64,000 nucleotides of DNA from contig JACDOX010000009.1 of the NCBI GenBank assembly GCA_014549065.1, positions 4,399,959-4,463,958 on the forward strand, written 5' to 3'. A model generated the notes under the pieces. The model had not been told where the DNA came from and ran no database searches. It saw nothing but the letters and a program-made list of their open reading frames with translations. This document shows, one piece after another, positions 25,201 to 40,000 of this stretch. How positions within the stretch are numbered: position 1 is the first letter of the stretch; each line of letters opens with the position of its first letter. Source of the DNA: Cardinalis cardinalis (taxonomy: Eukaryota > Chordata > Aves > Passeriformes > Cardinalidae). The translations under genes and the position numbers were made by a program.

Positions 25201-28200
25201 CATTTGCCTCTTGGCAAAGAAAAAGAAAAATGAACCAGTATTGACAAAGATGGCTTGTATAGATAGGTGATTAGAAGATAGCACATCAATCATATTCCAT
25301 CATTAAGTAATATGCATGGTGGGCACAACTGCAACCAATGAATTAAATATTTAATTTGAACACCATGGAAAATGAGACAAAAGTGAAGAATGCAGCAATT
25401 TTAAATAAATAAATAAGTGAACTTACATAAACCATCTGAAGGGATTTTATTATATAGTGTAAAAAAAACTGCAACAAGATTTGTTAATAAAATAATCAAA
25501 TGGGTTTTTATATGCAGAAGGAGAAGGAACAGAACAAGAAAAAAAGAATGTAGAAGTCATTCAGACTATTCCCATTAGGAAATAAAATATTAAATCAATA
25601 TCTTGTGTGAGAGGTTCAGTAGCTGTAAATCAAAATAGTTTCCATTGTCTTTACTCTACCTGAAGATTTGGCCCCTAACATTTTGCTGTAAGTAGGAAGA
25701 TCTTTAAAGTTAAGAGACATTTAAGAAAAAGATTAATCTTGTAACGTAGCTAAAGCTACAGATGTCAAATAAATACCGGATAATCATCCACACTTGAGAA
25801 GATTCTTCACTGTAATAGCAACTTACTCTAGGCAAGGTAGTTCAAAAAACAAAAGGGAGGATTATTTGACTGGAGAGATCAAGCACTACTTGAAATCAGG
25901 CGTCCAAAATTAGACAAAATACATAATTCAGCCAGCACAAAGATGCAAACCCACATTTCATTTCTCCAGTGTGATCAATGCCTTCCTTTAACAAAAGCCA
26001 AGAAAGCTCAGACACCAGTATGAGAAAAGGAGTTTTACATTTGCATCTCCACTGAACTTTTAACTTAAATTCCCCGCCCTTCCTATTGGCCCAATCTTTT
26101 GCCTCCATTGCTTCCAAGAACATTCAACATACATAATATTAACTGTGCAAGTCAAACAGAAAATTCTTCCAGCCCACACCTTCCACCGAAAAAATACAAG
26201 GACTTGGGTTGTGCTGGGAGAAACAAAAAGAAACCTCTTTAGAAGGAGACACAGGATCTGTTCTTGCTGATATTTAGGGTCAAGCTTATGGTTAGTTCTC
26301 AACTATGCTGAGACATAGAAACCATCCCCCTGCAACATAGCCCACTTAATGCCATCAACATTGACATCTTTGACAGCCAAAACAGGACCTCTGTCCAATT
26401 CAACATGCAGTCTACTTTTTAGGCTAGTCCTTGACAAAGAAAGAAAGTGATTTAGAAGGATTATGAAGCAGAAGCAGAGCATAGAGGGATCACTGCTGAA
26501 AGAACTCTAGACTTATGACCACCAAAACAAAGTTAATTTGAAACAATTTCTGAAGTTGAAGAGGGCATCAAGCTCATAAAAAAGCAGCGGTAAGATCAGC
26601 CTAATCAGGTTGGACAGGAGGTAGTGAGAGCTTGCCATGCAAGAACTGGAATTGTTCTAATCCACCCAGCCTTGCCATATATCTATAACCCATCCTGATG
26701 AAAGATTACTTTTAGAAAGCATTTGGAAAATAGCACAGTTTTGTTNTGTTTGTTTTCCATTGCCTCAAGGATCACTGAGCAGCTGGTGAACATGCAACAT
26801 GCCTCATGTACAGCTCCCATTGCCTCCTCATGAGAGCCCCAAAGGCAGAGGAGGAGCTCCAGTGATAAACAGGCAACAGTCAATCCTGATGACAGAAATA
26901 AGAATGAAAAACTGAGATCTGGTTTTTTCCCCCTTCATTTCACCTCCAAAGATAAATTTTATCTCCAATTTTCTCCTGAGAGCATGTTCCATGCAAGATG
27001 AACTAAAAATGCAGTTATTTCTTATAGCTATTGTGTGAACTCAAGAATATGTTCCTTCCTTTGTTTTAAAGAATGTGTTAGTGATGTTATATTGTCAAAA
27101 GAAAGTCTTACATCAGTCAAGGCACAAAAAAAAAAAGAAAGCTATTTTTCCCTTGGACTTCCAGATAAATCATTAATTATACCACAGACCAGATCAAATT
27201 GGGTTCAGGTGCTTACAAGAAGAAATGTGTTAACACTGTAAAATATGTATGTAAATTTCAACAAAAAGGACATTTGGCTAACAAGCTGTAAGCTCTTCAG
27301 AGATTCAGGTCAGCATTATTTCTATCTTATTTAAGGGAAGCATTTGTTTGGCCAGCTGTTGGTCATAATCTGAAGGTTTTTTTTAATTGGAGCATTTAAC
27401 TTTACCATAATAATTATATATGCTGCATCTTCTTAGCTGCCTAGAATTCACTGTGTTCATCCAAGGTGCCAGTCACCTTGCTCTCTGTCCAAGTCACTGC
27501 ACCATTGAAATGTACCTTCACTTTGCTTCAGGAAACAAAAAAAAATTATAAACTATTACTAACTCAGTGGTCAAGCTGCTTTCATATCATTGTTTGGGTT
27601 AGAAAAAGCTAAATAGGGTTTTAGACCTGCTTGTAGTTCCATAACCATGTGCTTTGTCCCATACCTCATCATACCTAGCTCTTTGGAGTTATTCACAGTA
27701 GTTTCAGGGCTGTTCTAAACAACATTTCTAACCTGCAGATATTCAGGGTATTTTGAACTTGTGTTTTTTCAGTAACCTCACTTTCAAGTCCTCAAAGACC
27801 TAACATCAGATTAAGACTGTCACCATATCATTGAGAAATATACATGGGTGTCCTTAGCCAGCCTGTTCATCTGGGATTTATTGTTATTGATGTTCTGGTA
27901 CAGGTGCAAAGCAAAGTTAACAGGCTGAGAAACCAGGAGTTGTAACGCTGTCAGAAAAGACAGTCATCACAAAAGTACATAGTTGCATTTAACTTCCTTC
28001 TATGAAATACAGATAATTTTATTCATCCTGTATGATTATCATCCTTGTTACTTATTATATGGATGCAAGAAAAAGTGAAAAGGTTTTTTTGATGTTGAAT
28101 TAATGAAGCTACATTTCAAACAAAGCTGAAGTTCAACAAGTTCTCCATACCTATGATCTGGTCAAGTGAGCAGTTTATAGAGAGTAAGAGGGGAAGCTAA

Positions 28201-31000
28201 GTTTTAAACAGCATGCATATGGAATGAACATTANCATTGTTTGTCATCAAACTAAGGGCAATAAGCACTTCAGAAGAAAAACATCAGATTAATTTAGAAC
28301 CAAATTCATTTAAACTTCAGATTCATTTTGATCTTAAAGACGATGTTTCATCTTTAGACACAGCAGTTCCACATCAACTGTACCTTAACAGTGAAGCACA
28401 CATTATAAAAGAGCCTTTTCCCACCTATTTTCAGTTGCAAAAGTCAAGTTCATCCTTAGTGACTTCTCTCCATGACCTGGTTAAGCNTGGTTTGGCTGAT
28501 TTCTAGTTTGAGTGCCATTCTCTCACATTGAGAGCAAGCCAGAAATCCTGTTGGTTCAGGGTGAGTCTCAAAAGGCAGCTCCTCCCAGAGTCATGCAGGG
28601 ATAAGGAGACCTTGTGATTCATTTTAAAATCACTTNTAAGAAGTTCCTGGCCCCTGCATAGCTTCCTGTTGCATATGCCTACTTCTACTCAGTGTGGGTG
28701 CCCTTATAGTCACTTGCAGTTTGTAGAAAAAATGCAGCTCAGGCATCCATGATTCATAGCAGGAGAAAGCAAATTCTTCCCAAGACCATGTATTTGGCAT
28801 CCTGTCACTTACATCACACCTTTCTGACAGAGACAGTTTATCTTCTNCTTGTTGATAGAGAGACACAAAGTTTAAGTCAATGAATCCTTCAAACAGGAAA
28901 CTGCAATTCATCACTAATATAATGTGGAACAGCCCCTACCCACTGAAAGTGTGATTTTCTCTCAAGTGAAAGGATGTCTATCTCATCATTATATCATGAT
29001 TTGTATGGTTTTTTTTGAGACAGCAATGATATTTTAAAATAAGGAAAGAATTGATTTCTGACAGCCACAAAAAATTAATATGGAGGAATATTCTCAAGAC
29101 AATAGNTATTATTAACAACCTTTTCCTGTTACTTATTTCTATATATCTAATGCAGCAGGATTCCTTCCAGACCAAAGTCACAAGGGTTACATAGTCTAGA
29201 TAGAGATGCATTGTTCCAATCCATCCCATCTCACTAAGACATCTCAAAACACTTCATCCAAGATCTGGCACTCTCCATGGAGGAACCTGTTTTCCCACAC
29301 AGTCTATACAGGAGATCAGAGATACATAACTATGGTAAGTCCGTTTTTTGACTGGCTAATGGCACAATGACCAGATACCTTCATAGACCTATTTTACAAT
29401 TTGAAAGTATCTTTACATTTCAAAGAGCCTTCAGAGTCATTNCAGATTATTTCATGTGGAATAAAACATTTGCTTGGCCAGTTGGATAGGCTGATATATG
29501 TTTCATAATCCAAAATAATTATCTAATGTCTCTTGTCTCTAGAGACTGCAAAATGATAGTAAACCAGCAACTGGATAATTGAGATCAAAATACAGAAATA
29601 CTTACAGGAAAGACATGCAGGGAATGCCAAATCACATTAAGAATGGAGTTTAAGGTGACAGCACCAAATCAGCTAGCTACTCCCACCAAAACTAGCAGAT
29701 GTGTTTACAAGAGCAAGACATCCAAAAATCAAACTATTTTGCAAGATACCAAGATTTAATTTAGAAGCCAAGCAGGACTGGTTTTCAAGAGCATTGCTTA
29801 CTCAGGCTTTTTCTCCAAACCTCAAAGAACTAGAAGTGAGATAGAATATAGCTGTTGAAAACAGGACATTTAAGTAAAAAAACTCAATATGTATTTAAGT
29901 CTCAGACAATGGATTTAGAAAGTGTCTATCCTTTATTTTCTTGTGTAAAGCAAATAATACTAGCCTGTTCCAGCTGCCAAATGCACAGCAGGAAAGTGAG
30001 ATCCTCTTCAAAGTAAAAGTTATCATCAGTGAAATATGGTTGTAAAATTTATGTGCTCTCAAAGCAAACCTGAGCCTTTTACATAAAACTTAGAGAAAAC
30101 AAGAAAAGCAGAGTGTGGAAAGTTGCAGAATGAAGGCAAACACAACAATTTTTAAATGGAATTTGAAACTCAGACCAAAGCTACAGCCTTTGGACCTCAC
30201 CAAAATTTTATTTGAGCACAGTAGTGACTTTTATTACTGCTCTAATGCACAGGAATGTGTCCTAGAGAGTGCCCTGACAGCTATTTCCCTCCTGNGTGCT
30301 GCAGAGTGAGACAACCAAATGGCTTTGCAGGGGACTTTCTGAGTGCAGCCAGTAGTCACAACAGACAACATGCATGCAGCAAACACCCTGACCTGTGTAT
30401 GCTGTCCTGATCCTTTCACATATGCAAGGCTAGAAAATACAGTTCTTATTTTTGCTGTCATCTTACATGTTGATTTTTTTATCTGAAANGACCCTTGTTA
30501 CGGATGTTGTAGCTCAAAATCTGGGGATGTTCATTTCCTCTGAAGTGATAAATGGCCAATTCATAACAGGGCTGGTTTGAGAACCAGCAATCAATACAAG
30601 CACTAAAGGATGGTTTAGATGGCTATTCTGGTTTTTATCCGTGTGCACAGACAAGGATAACACAAAAACACCAGTATCAGAGTATTATGTGGTTACCTCA
30701 TCCCTCTTTACTAAGGGACTTTGTCCTTCATCAGTGTCATCAACAAATCAATGGGTCNCTTAAGATGTCTGTAAGTGCTCGTCTTGTCTTTTGCTTGAAA
30801 TGTATTGCAGCCATTTTTCCGTTACATTTCACATAAAAAGGATTTGCTGAAGCTCTGCAACTGGGATAAACCAAAGAACCGATTTACTGAAATAGCTTAG
30901 AAATGGTTTCATATTGCAGTCGTGTCAACAAAGCAGATTTTTAAAAATATCCTTTTGACAACAAAAGAAAAATATCCATTCCAAAGCTATGCATAAAGGG
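19266..31000. other. AT-rich non-coding DNA, no gene seen
   Basis: This is a long AT-rich stretch with no coding exon I can support. It contains an (AT)n(AG)n microsatellite at 19577-19603 and scattered A- and T-runs (for example near 22244, 24107, 24906 and 27128). The reading frames present are short and have no recognisable domains. The purine-biased stretch at 26440-26640 could be old transposon sequence, but I could not match it to a family. Confidence 0.5.
19577..19603. repeat. Compound microsatellite (AT)n(AG)n
   Basis: An AT dinucleotide run changes directly into an AG run of about six units. It is short but likely to vary in length between individuals. Confidence 0.85.
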
Positions 31001-34000
31001 AATCTTTTTTTAAAAGTTTTCACACCTGTCTAATGAGGAAAACAACATTCACCTGAAGGGTGATGGGATTTGGATCTACAAAGACTTCACTATTAACTGT
31101 ATTTTCAAAAGTGAAGTGACAACTAATGCTGTAAAATAAAAATATCTTCCCCTTGGCAAACCCAAAAGAAGAGAAAAATGAAAAAACAGAAAAATATGAA
31201 GCAATGTTTAGTTCTTCTGCAGTGTCTCAGTTTTCCTGTATCCACAGCTTTTGGCTCCTTAAGAAAAATTTCTATTGGTCAATTTATGGCCCACCAGAGC
31301 TAGTTGGAACACCTGGATTCTTGGCTTCAAAGCTGTAGTTTTGTGATTCTGTGAACAACCTTTCTCTTTCTTTATTCCAGATGCTATCTGAAACTATCTG
31401 TGCCCACAGATTTTTCCACAGCAGATCACAAGTATTATTCCTTAGCCATGGGCATCAGATTTCATGAGCCAAGGCAGCATTCACAGCCCACACATACAAT
31501 GCAAGGACTGCAAAACCACCCAGTAGAACTCTATGCTGCTAAAAGGAGAGGAGAGTTTGTACTTATACTTCTCTTGAATTCAAAAGTAGCAATAGCAATG
31601 GAATATGGTTAAATAGCAATGGATTTATGATTAAAGATTCTTACAGTCACTATAATTTAGNTCCTTTTCACATTTGCTCCTAACATAATTTCTCTACAGT
31701 TTCCTTGCTACCTGTTTGACGACAAATGAAAATGAATGGAAGAAGTAATTAAACAAAAATTGAATTTACTTTAGAACAAAGAGAAAGGACTTAAACTTCT
31801 TAAATTGGTCCTTTGATGTGGATCATTTTCAAAACTGGGCCCTATTATGGATTGAAGGATCACATGAAGTTTTTTCCTTAGCATAATCAAGCTCCAGTGA
31901 AACTTCTGAAGAAAAAAAGTGTTGTACAAAAATATTACATATAAAGGACCAAAGTCTCTAACATAATGAAATGAGGAGAGCATGTCTGCAAATTCAGTCA
32001 AGGTAAAGGCAAACATTTCCATTGCATATTACTTTAAAAGAAGATAAAGAGTACTGAATCAATAAATCACTGAAAAAGAGATTATTATTTTGTACAAGCT
32101 GAAGGTCAGTGCAGGTCATTCCCACTAAAGCAGACAGAGTTTGTTAATTTAATCCAGCAGATTTGGCNGGGAAACCAAACAGGAATTTAATCAGCAGCAG
32201 AAGGTGGTGAACATCTCTGAAAATTGAATAATCACTGTGCCAGACAGTAAACATCCTTACAGAAGGAAAAAAAGGAAAGAACAAAAATTTCCCCTTTTCA
32301 TACCATTCATTAACTTCTTCAAACAGGTAATAAATGATTTAAAACATTTGTCTCTGGAACACAAAAACACCACAAATGAGAGTAGCCAATCAATAGTTTA
32401 GCACATTTATGACGACATTAAACTTCTCTTAACTAAAGCTCTTTCTTCTGTATTATAATTCTTTCTTTAATAGCTGTCTCATGAAGTAATATTGCTATTG
32501 CTCTAATTTAAAAGAAATATATTAATTCACTGTTTCAGCTCTCATCAGTTCANGGGAAGACAAAAAATCAAATGCTCTCAAATACACTTTCCTATGTTTT
32601 TCAAGAATTGTTCAAGATGACAGGCTGACATTTGAAGCACTTCAGCACAGTATATGTCAGCATCTTGTTTGGGGGTTAAATAACTTTTTCATTTTCATTA
32701 AAGTTCTACCAAAAACCACTTCTCTAAATCATCTTGCTGTTTCTACCTCTGTCTAATTTAATATTTTTCTTCCCATATATATTATGGACTCACATCATAA
32801 GAGGATAAATTCTGCCCTTAATAAGCAGAAATTCAGATAAGCTGATGTAGTAAAATACTCTATGTCTTCTACTGACATAAGACTTAATCCTTTCGGTTTA
32901 TAAAAAAAAATTCATAAAATGGAACTTTGNATTCTAAGTTAAAATAAATCATTTGCTGAAGTCACTCAGATGACTCTGTATCCAGTAAAGTTAGGTTAAT
33001 CTGTAGAGACCTCATATTAATGGTACTTAAATTTTAGACTTCTGCAAATATAGAGAGAAAAAAATCTTCATTGGAAAGTCTTTTCCTGAAACAATCTTAT
33101 ATAATGGAAAAATCAGTGGGTCAGAATTCTGAGATTATATATTGATACATTAATATCTACAGAAGAGATTTATTATATCTCAATTCCTCCATAAATTTGC
33201 ATCTCATAATTTCCATAGTAATAATTATTTTAAAATTTCCAGAAAATTTGATCAATACCTTAATTTTTCAGTTTTTAGGAAATAAAACTTTTTTTAATTT
33301 TAAAAGCAGAAATGCCACTTCCTATTCCAATGTGAAATTGGTATGTCTTTAGGCCCTTAACATTCATCTTAAATAAAAACTCCACTATGCCCACCCAATA
33401 CCTTTTTCTGAATCAAGGAAACATACAGCCAAACACTAAAATATGCAGGTTTTTCACCTCAGTCAAAATGAATGTGAGACTAGTGAAATAAATAAGAGAT
33501 TTGTATCAAAAATTTTACATTTACATTGCTAGGATAAGAAAACTTATAAATTCTGAATGGATTCTGCTGGCCTGATCTGACACTTCTGCTGGCTAGAGGG
33601 AAGCCAGGCAGAGCCAGTTTGTAAGTTTAAAATTCCAGGACTTTATTAATTCAGTGCTTATTTTCACTTGAATAACAGAAATAGTTATGCTGCTAGTAAC
33701 AAGAAATAAAATGTGCTGAAATCATCTTTGATGATGCTCAAGGTGCAAATCGCCTCTTTCATCTACAGCAATTTAAAGTACTGCAAGCATCTTGCTGCTG
33801 CATTACAGAAATAAGATTTTTGCTCAACTCCTTGGCAGGATCCAACCAGCACATAGTATAGATGAAATACTACTGAAATACCACAGCCAAGGATGTGGAG
33901 ACAAATTTCAAGGCATTAGCAATTCCCAAAAACAGGAACCTTTTAATCAACTCTAACTAAAGGCAAGCACACTCAGCATAGTGCCGTCATACAATGTAAT

Positions 34001-36595
34001 TTTATCTAAGTGTGCTGAGAGAAACTTGGGGAATTGCAGCATTTCAGAGAAACCAGGAATGTTTCTGAGCTATTGCACTCAGAATGCACTGTTTACCTAG
34101 ATTTTGTTCATGCTGTGTTCTGCAAAGAGCCCAAAGCAGGTCCACTGCTGCTTGTGTATGCAGAGCACCACAGCTGAGGCAAAAAGCATTTCAAAGGTGC
34201 TGTCTTGCCAGAGGGCACATCCCACAAATGATTTGTAGGATATATCTACATTGGCCTTTCACTTCAGATCAGGAAAGTGCTTTTGAACTGGATCTCCCAA
34301 CCAGCTTCAGTTGCAGCTCTCGGTGTGACATTTGAGAGTGGTTCTGGGTCACATCAGCAAGGGCTCTTGGGCTGTTAGAGGGGCGCAGTGCACAGGACCC
34401 GGGACAACAGCAGCAAAACCCCCACACTCTGCACATCCAGATGTGAGCTCCTCTGTGCCAGCTGTTTTGCCTTGCTCATCCACTCCTGCTATGTTGCAAC
34501 ACTTGCATACAGGGATATAGCCAGAGTGTTTTGGTCTGCCTGGGATACACTGGGGTGATAATCATCGATTTCCTTCACAAATTCTGAGACTAGCTTGCAG
34601 TGGTTATTTTGGGCAAAGGGCAATTTCAATCTGTTCATGGGTGTACTTTATTTAACATAGAATTTCTCCAGTGTGTTCCACGTATTGAACACCATGTTGT
34701 ATCCATGGTGTTAGAAAACTGTGATTTTCTAAAGAAATGAGACACCAAAACCCCATCAAATTTTGTTGGAAACTGGGCGCCTAACTGCAGAGGAGAAAAT
34801 CTTCAGTTTATCATGTGGTGGGTTCACTAAAATGTCTTATCATCTTTTCTGTTAAAGAAAAATATATGCTACAAAAAACACTTAACTAGCAAACCCACTG
34901 CTTGTTAGAAATTCCTGGTGATTTGCTAGCCCTACATAGCTTGCCCTTCACAGTTGTAATTGAGTCAGACTTTTACATTACAAAATGGGAAGGCAAAATG
35001 CAAGCTTGGTTCCAAGAGTATCTCCTATTAGTATGCACACTTTAGGAGGTACAGCTTTGCTAAACCAGTGTCTGTGACTAGAGAGGACCCACGAGGCATT
35101 TCCAGTTCTATCTCCATGTAAACATGTGTCATCTCTGTGTTGTATTCACTCTATTTGCAGAGAAAACCTTCCAGGTAAAAAATGGATACTTTGAATTTTC
35201 AATAAAGATTTTGATGTATAGAGTCTTAAAAGATGGTGTATAAGATTATTGTCTGCATTTTCTTCCTGAAGCAAAATATTAAAAGAATAAAGCTAATTTT
35301 AAAAGTTGTTTTAGAGATAAATGATTCATACCTATAAGCCATGAAAAAAAAAGAGAGTTACAATAGAAAAAAGGGGGATGCAGTGAATTTAACAGAAATA
35401 CCACATGGTTCTTTTTTAATGATGCTGATATTTTAATCCTAGGACACGTTTGCAAGGTTCCAAATGATGGCTGAGAAATAAAACCCTGCTAATTATTTGG
35501 CTTTTTAAGGAATGCCTCTCATTCTTCAGTAGATCTTTTTAAAATTTATTATCTGCATGTCAATAAATAATAAGTTTTTTGAAAATTGTGATCATACAAA
35601 CATTTCTGAGTTGTGGATCATGGCCAATAAAATTGTCTCTTAATTTTATTTAGTTGTTTTGCAGCATTCTATGCCTTTATATATTTCCCCCCAGCAGGTT
35701 TTGCTGATGAGATCTAAGGTTTAGCTCATGACAAAAAATTTGAGTTCCATGTCACCTTTGTAATTAACAGCATAACAAAAGGATAACACAGTCCATGGGG
35801 AGTCTAAGCTCAGTGAAAAAATATCACCTCTGTAGGTTTTTAAATCATACTCCTTAGAAGAACACAGGTCCAATAAATGCAATGGCTGTGCAAACTCAGC
35901 CTATTGAAAAGAATGCCTTCAGAGATACTTTGAACCCACCCATTCTTAGCCTTTCCTACCTGTTTTTTAGAGAGATAATGATTTAATGATTTTGGTACGT
36001 ACCACCAAAGGGCTGAAAAGAAAATTATGTAGAATTGGTTATATTGCTATTGATTGTAATTCTGCCTCTGAAAGCCAGAAAAAAACATAATGTAAAAAAT
36101 ATTTGATTGACCTTTCTCCTTCTTTGAATAAATTATAACAGGCTGCTCTCCTGCTAATCTTCCAAAAATAGAACATGAGCAGTCTCAGAACTCGGATCTT
36201 AAACAGGAAAAATATAGATTTTCTTTATTATTTTAGGGCATTGGAAAGTTTGCCAAGATATCATACAGTGCAGAAAAATAGAGAGATGTTCGGACAAGGG
36301 AAGAAGGATATCAAGTTGAATTTTCAGCTATCTTGTTTAATATTATGTATAATCTATGAAATAACCTGTTTAAATACATTAAAAGAATTTTTGTGTATAG
36401 GTGACATGATAAATTCAGAATTGCATAAATTTTAGCCTCAGGAGAGAGCCTTTTAGAAAAAGCCCTTCTGCCAGTTCAAACCATCTCAGCATAAACCAAG
36501 GATGAGTCAAGTAACACATTTATACAGATTTTGTTAATTTATTCCCAGACTCTTATCTGCTCATGGGGAAGAAATTTTCCTAGAGGTATATGTAA

Positions 36596-36618
36596 AAAGT
36601 AAAGGTAAAGGTAAAGGG
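36596..36618. repeat. Hexanucleotide microsatellite (AAAGGT)n
   Basis: About three and a half copies of AAAGGT follow one another with only end differences. Confidence 0.8.
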
Positions 36619-37003
36619 TGATCTGTGCACCATGTTGCCCCATAGGAATTTCAAAGGGTTTTCTATGAGGCCAGCAGTTTTTGTGTTTGGAATGGGCTGT
36701 GTGCCTGTTGGTGTCTTGCCTCAAGGTCCTTTGGTCTTACCTGAATGCTGAGTAAAAAATTCACAGTAGAGAGCAAGAACTTGGAAAAGGAGAGTTAGGA
36801 TTACATGTGGAGATAAATTATGAGAGGAAGCTGACAGAAACAGATGTACAACTGCTGTCTTGTTCATCTCTGGCTATACAATTAAATCTACCAAACAGGC
36901 AAAACTTCAAGGTTTTTTCAGTTTGTTATGAGTGGTACTACTTCCCACTGTTTAGCTGTTTCCAAAGGTTCAGAGACAATCTCCCTAGTAAGATAAAATA
37001 TGA

Positions 37004-37031
37004 CATACATGACATCCATGTGTCATGTATG
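37004..37031. repeat. Perfect inverted repeat, 11-bp arms, 6-nt loop
   Basis: The left arm catacatgaca (37004-37014) is the exact reverse complement of the right arm tgtcatgtatg (37021-37031), with a six-base spacer. The arms are far too short for a microRNA precursor. It may be a chance hairpin or a paired binding site. Confidence 0.9.
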
Positions 37032-40000
37032 AACTACTGAGTGAGAGCAACATCAACCTGCCCTGATCTCATAGAGTGACTGATAGAATCAAAGCTTTTC
37101 TCTGTTTCTATCTAAAGTTCCATGAAGTTCTGAAATCAGTTGGCCTTTCATGGCAGATTATTCACTCTCTGTAATTTAATCTATAGACTTGATCATGTGA
37201 ATAAAAATTAAATCTTAAAAGGTTTTGAAAAAGATATTGGCTTCTCATAGAATGGAATGCTGAAGTTCAGAGAAGTGGACTTTGTGGAAGCCCCATTAAG
37301 ACAATACATGGTTTTGATTTTGCACATATCCTTAGCTTTTCCACTGAACATGGACATTTCCAATACTCTGTCTTAGCTTTTTATGGTAGAATGAGCCTTT
37401 CCTTAAATTAGTGTACATTGTTAGCAGCATTTAAAAAGGACATATTTAGAGATGTAACAGTTTATTTGAAGCATCCAGATAAAACAAACAGCTATTCTAA
37501 TCCCATCTAAAGAATTTACTAATTGTGTGGATTGTGTCCCTCTTTCCACTGTGGATGCTTAAGCAAAACACAGGATTGATTCACTAACTGAGCAAAATAA
37601 TTTTCAAGTTGTAAAATGAACATTTCTCTTGCTTATTTTATCAGTTTGAATGAAACATTGACTGATAACCTGCTCAAGGTCACTTAAATGGAGGCCTCCC
37701 CACAATCACCTTTCAATACTACAGGTAGTATTAACAAAAGGCATAGAGGATTTCTCAAGATTATCAACATGTGCCTCTAAAAGAGTTCCTGCTTTCAATA
37801 CACATAAAAAAGATGTCTGAATTCAGAAAGTATTACCTTCTTCCTAAATATGCCAAGTCCAGTGAAGGTGCAGTTTCAATCTTTAATACAATCTGCCTGT
37901 GTAGAGACAACTGCTAAAGTGGAAGTACTCAGCAATAAAATTTTACACTACACAATTTCTCAAATTCTGACCCTCTTTACTAAAAGCAAAATGGCTATAA
38001 ACTGGATAAAAGGGAATTGAGATGATAATATACGTTGCAAAAAATATTCACTGGTCACGTTAAAACCATCTGGAACATACAGAGTTCCTTGGAACAGGTA
38101 GGGTAGGGAGCTTTTACACTTAAAACTCTGTCTTCTGAGAAATATTTGTGCTATAGCAAGGAAAATGGAAGGAATGAACAATTATGAACACATGAAGAAG
38201 AAACTGAGCCACCAAAGAAATGGACATTATGAAAGAAGTACGGAAACAAATTGAAGGCAGTCGCAGAAGATCTGGTTTTTGCACTCTGTGAGCGCAGTTA
38301 CAAAAATAGACTTCCCCATGAAAGGCCCTTACCTCCCATTTATTCTTCTGAGCTGTGCCTCTGTGAAAAACGAATATCTGCTGAATACAGTCTTTGGAGC
38401 TCTGCATCCACCTACTTGTGCCTCTTTGCCATTGGTTCCCAGATCCTGCAGGGCCCATTTCTCCAATGTCCTTTACAATACTGTGCCACAAAAACTTGTC
38501 TTTCTTCTCACAGCCTTTCTTTGATTTTTGATTGTTTTCTTATGTTATTGCTTTGATTAATCATTTTAAATTACTAATCAGCAGACAAGCAGCCCATTTA
38601 ACCAACTGTTAATGTGCTAATTCTTCCTTTCATTTACTACTCACTTTACTGCCATGTACAATATTTAATGAAGCTCAGCACTCCTTGATAGGCAGCTGTT
38701 CAATATCATTGCAACTTTACAAGCAGCACTTCAAAGCATTCCTCTGAAGCTGGAGATGCAGCTATGCCCAAATCTTTTTGCCTATCTTAGGAGAGAGCTA
38801 TAAAACACATTTTCCCTGCAGAAGGTTTTCTTGTGGTCAGACTGTTAACAACTCTTCTCTATGTCTATCATCTGTTATATTAACTTTTTCCCTAGAGAGT
38901 TGTTTATTTCAGGATTCATTTATCTACTTATTTAATTTACACCTGTTGTATATGCAATTAGGCAATTATTACTATATTCTTGATGCTAGATTCTTCGTTG
39001 GCTATTATTATACTTAGTTACACTGTGGTGAGNTGGAAATACATTTCTTTCTCTGAAGATTTATTTGCTTCATCCTTCAAATCTAAAATAAAAGTTCCCC
39101 CAATAGCAGAAAACTAGGACATAATATGAATATGGCTATGCATTATGGAGGTACTTTGAAATGTGCTGAAAAAACCTAGAGCATTTTCTGAATGGTGTGA
39201 ATATAAATGCACAACCAGAGTCTGTTTTAAAGAAAAAAAGTGATCCAATTTTCTGTACCCACCTATCCAGCTCAGGTGTGTGAACCTTGGGAACAGTTTC
39301 TCTTTCTGAACAGCTGCTTCAGAGAGAGACCTAACACAAAAGAAAATCTCATCTGTAGCTCTTTCTCTAGTGTTTTCTACCAGCTGTTTTCAACTCCCAC
39401 ACGTGCTGTGCTATAAACCCAAGGGATGTGACAGCCCTCATTTCCTATGGAAGCAAATTAAGGACCTCAAGAGGCTCTTGAATTCCATTCCAGCATCTGA
39501 GTTTGCAGCTTGGAAGCACTGGATGTCACAACTCACTTCTCCCTGCATGTGGGTCTATTTATTGAATCCCAATGGGAGCTGACTTGAAACTGAAAGCTGA
39601 AGAGAGGTAGGCAACCCCTTGAACTGACATCAGAATTACCTCCACTTCCCTTTATGCTTTTAGCAACAGAGTAGCACAGGATGGATCTCAATCCACTTGA
39701 ATTATGAGGATTTAATTTTAAAAGATAAAATGAAAAACAGCACTTGTTTTGATCTTGCAAGAGCAGACTTCAATCCAAAGACATTTCTTCTAAAGTATTT
39801 AATGAGTGAACAGAACTTGGTGATCTCACGATCATGCCACACAATTCATGTGCTCAACTTAACTTTCACNCTGCATCTTTTCACACACAAAACAGCATAA
39901 GCATTGGAAACAGGGATTTCTCTCCCTGTACAGAAATCAAGTTATTTGTCACCGACACCAAAAGAAGGCTATTTGAGATCAGGCAAAATCTGAAGAGAAG

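Noticed and set aside
31379..31612. Splice-acceptor-like ttctttattccag followed by a short open frame
   Set aside because: The frame entered directly at the acceptor hits a stop after about 28 codons, the longer frame starts elsewhere, and no donor or familiar protein follows.
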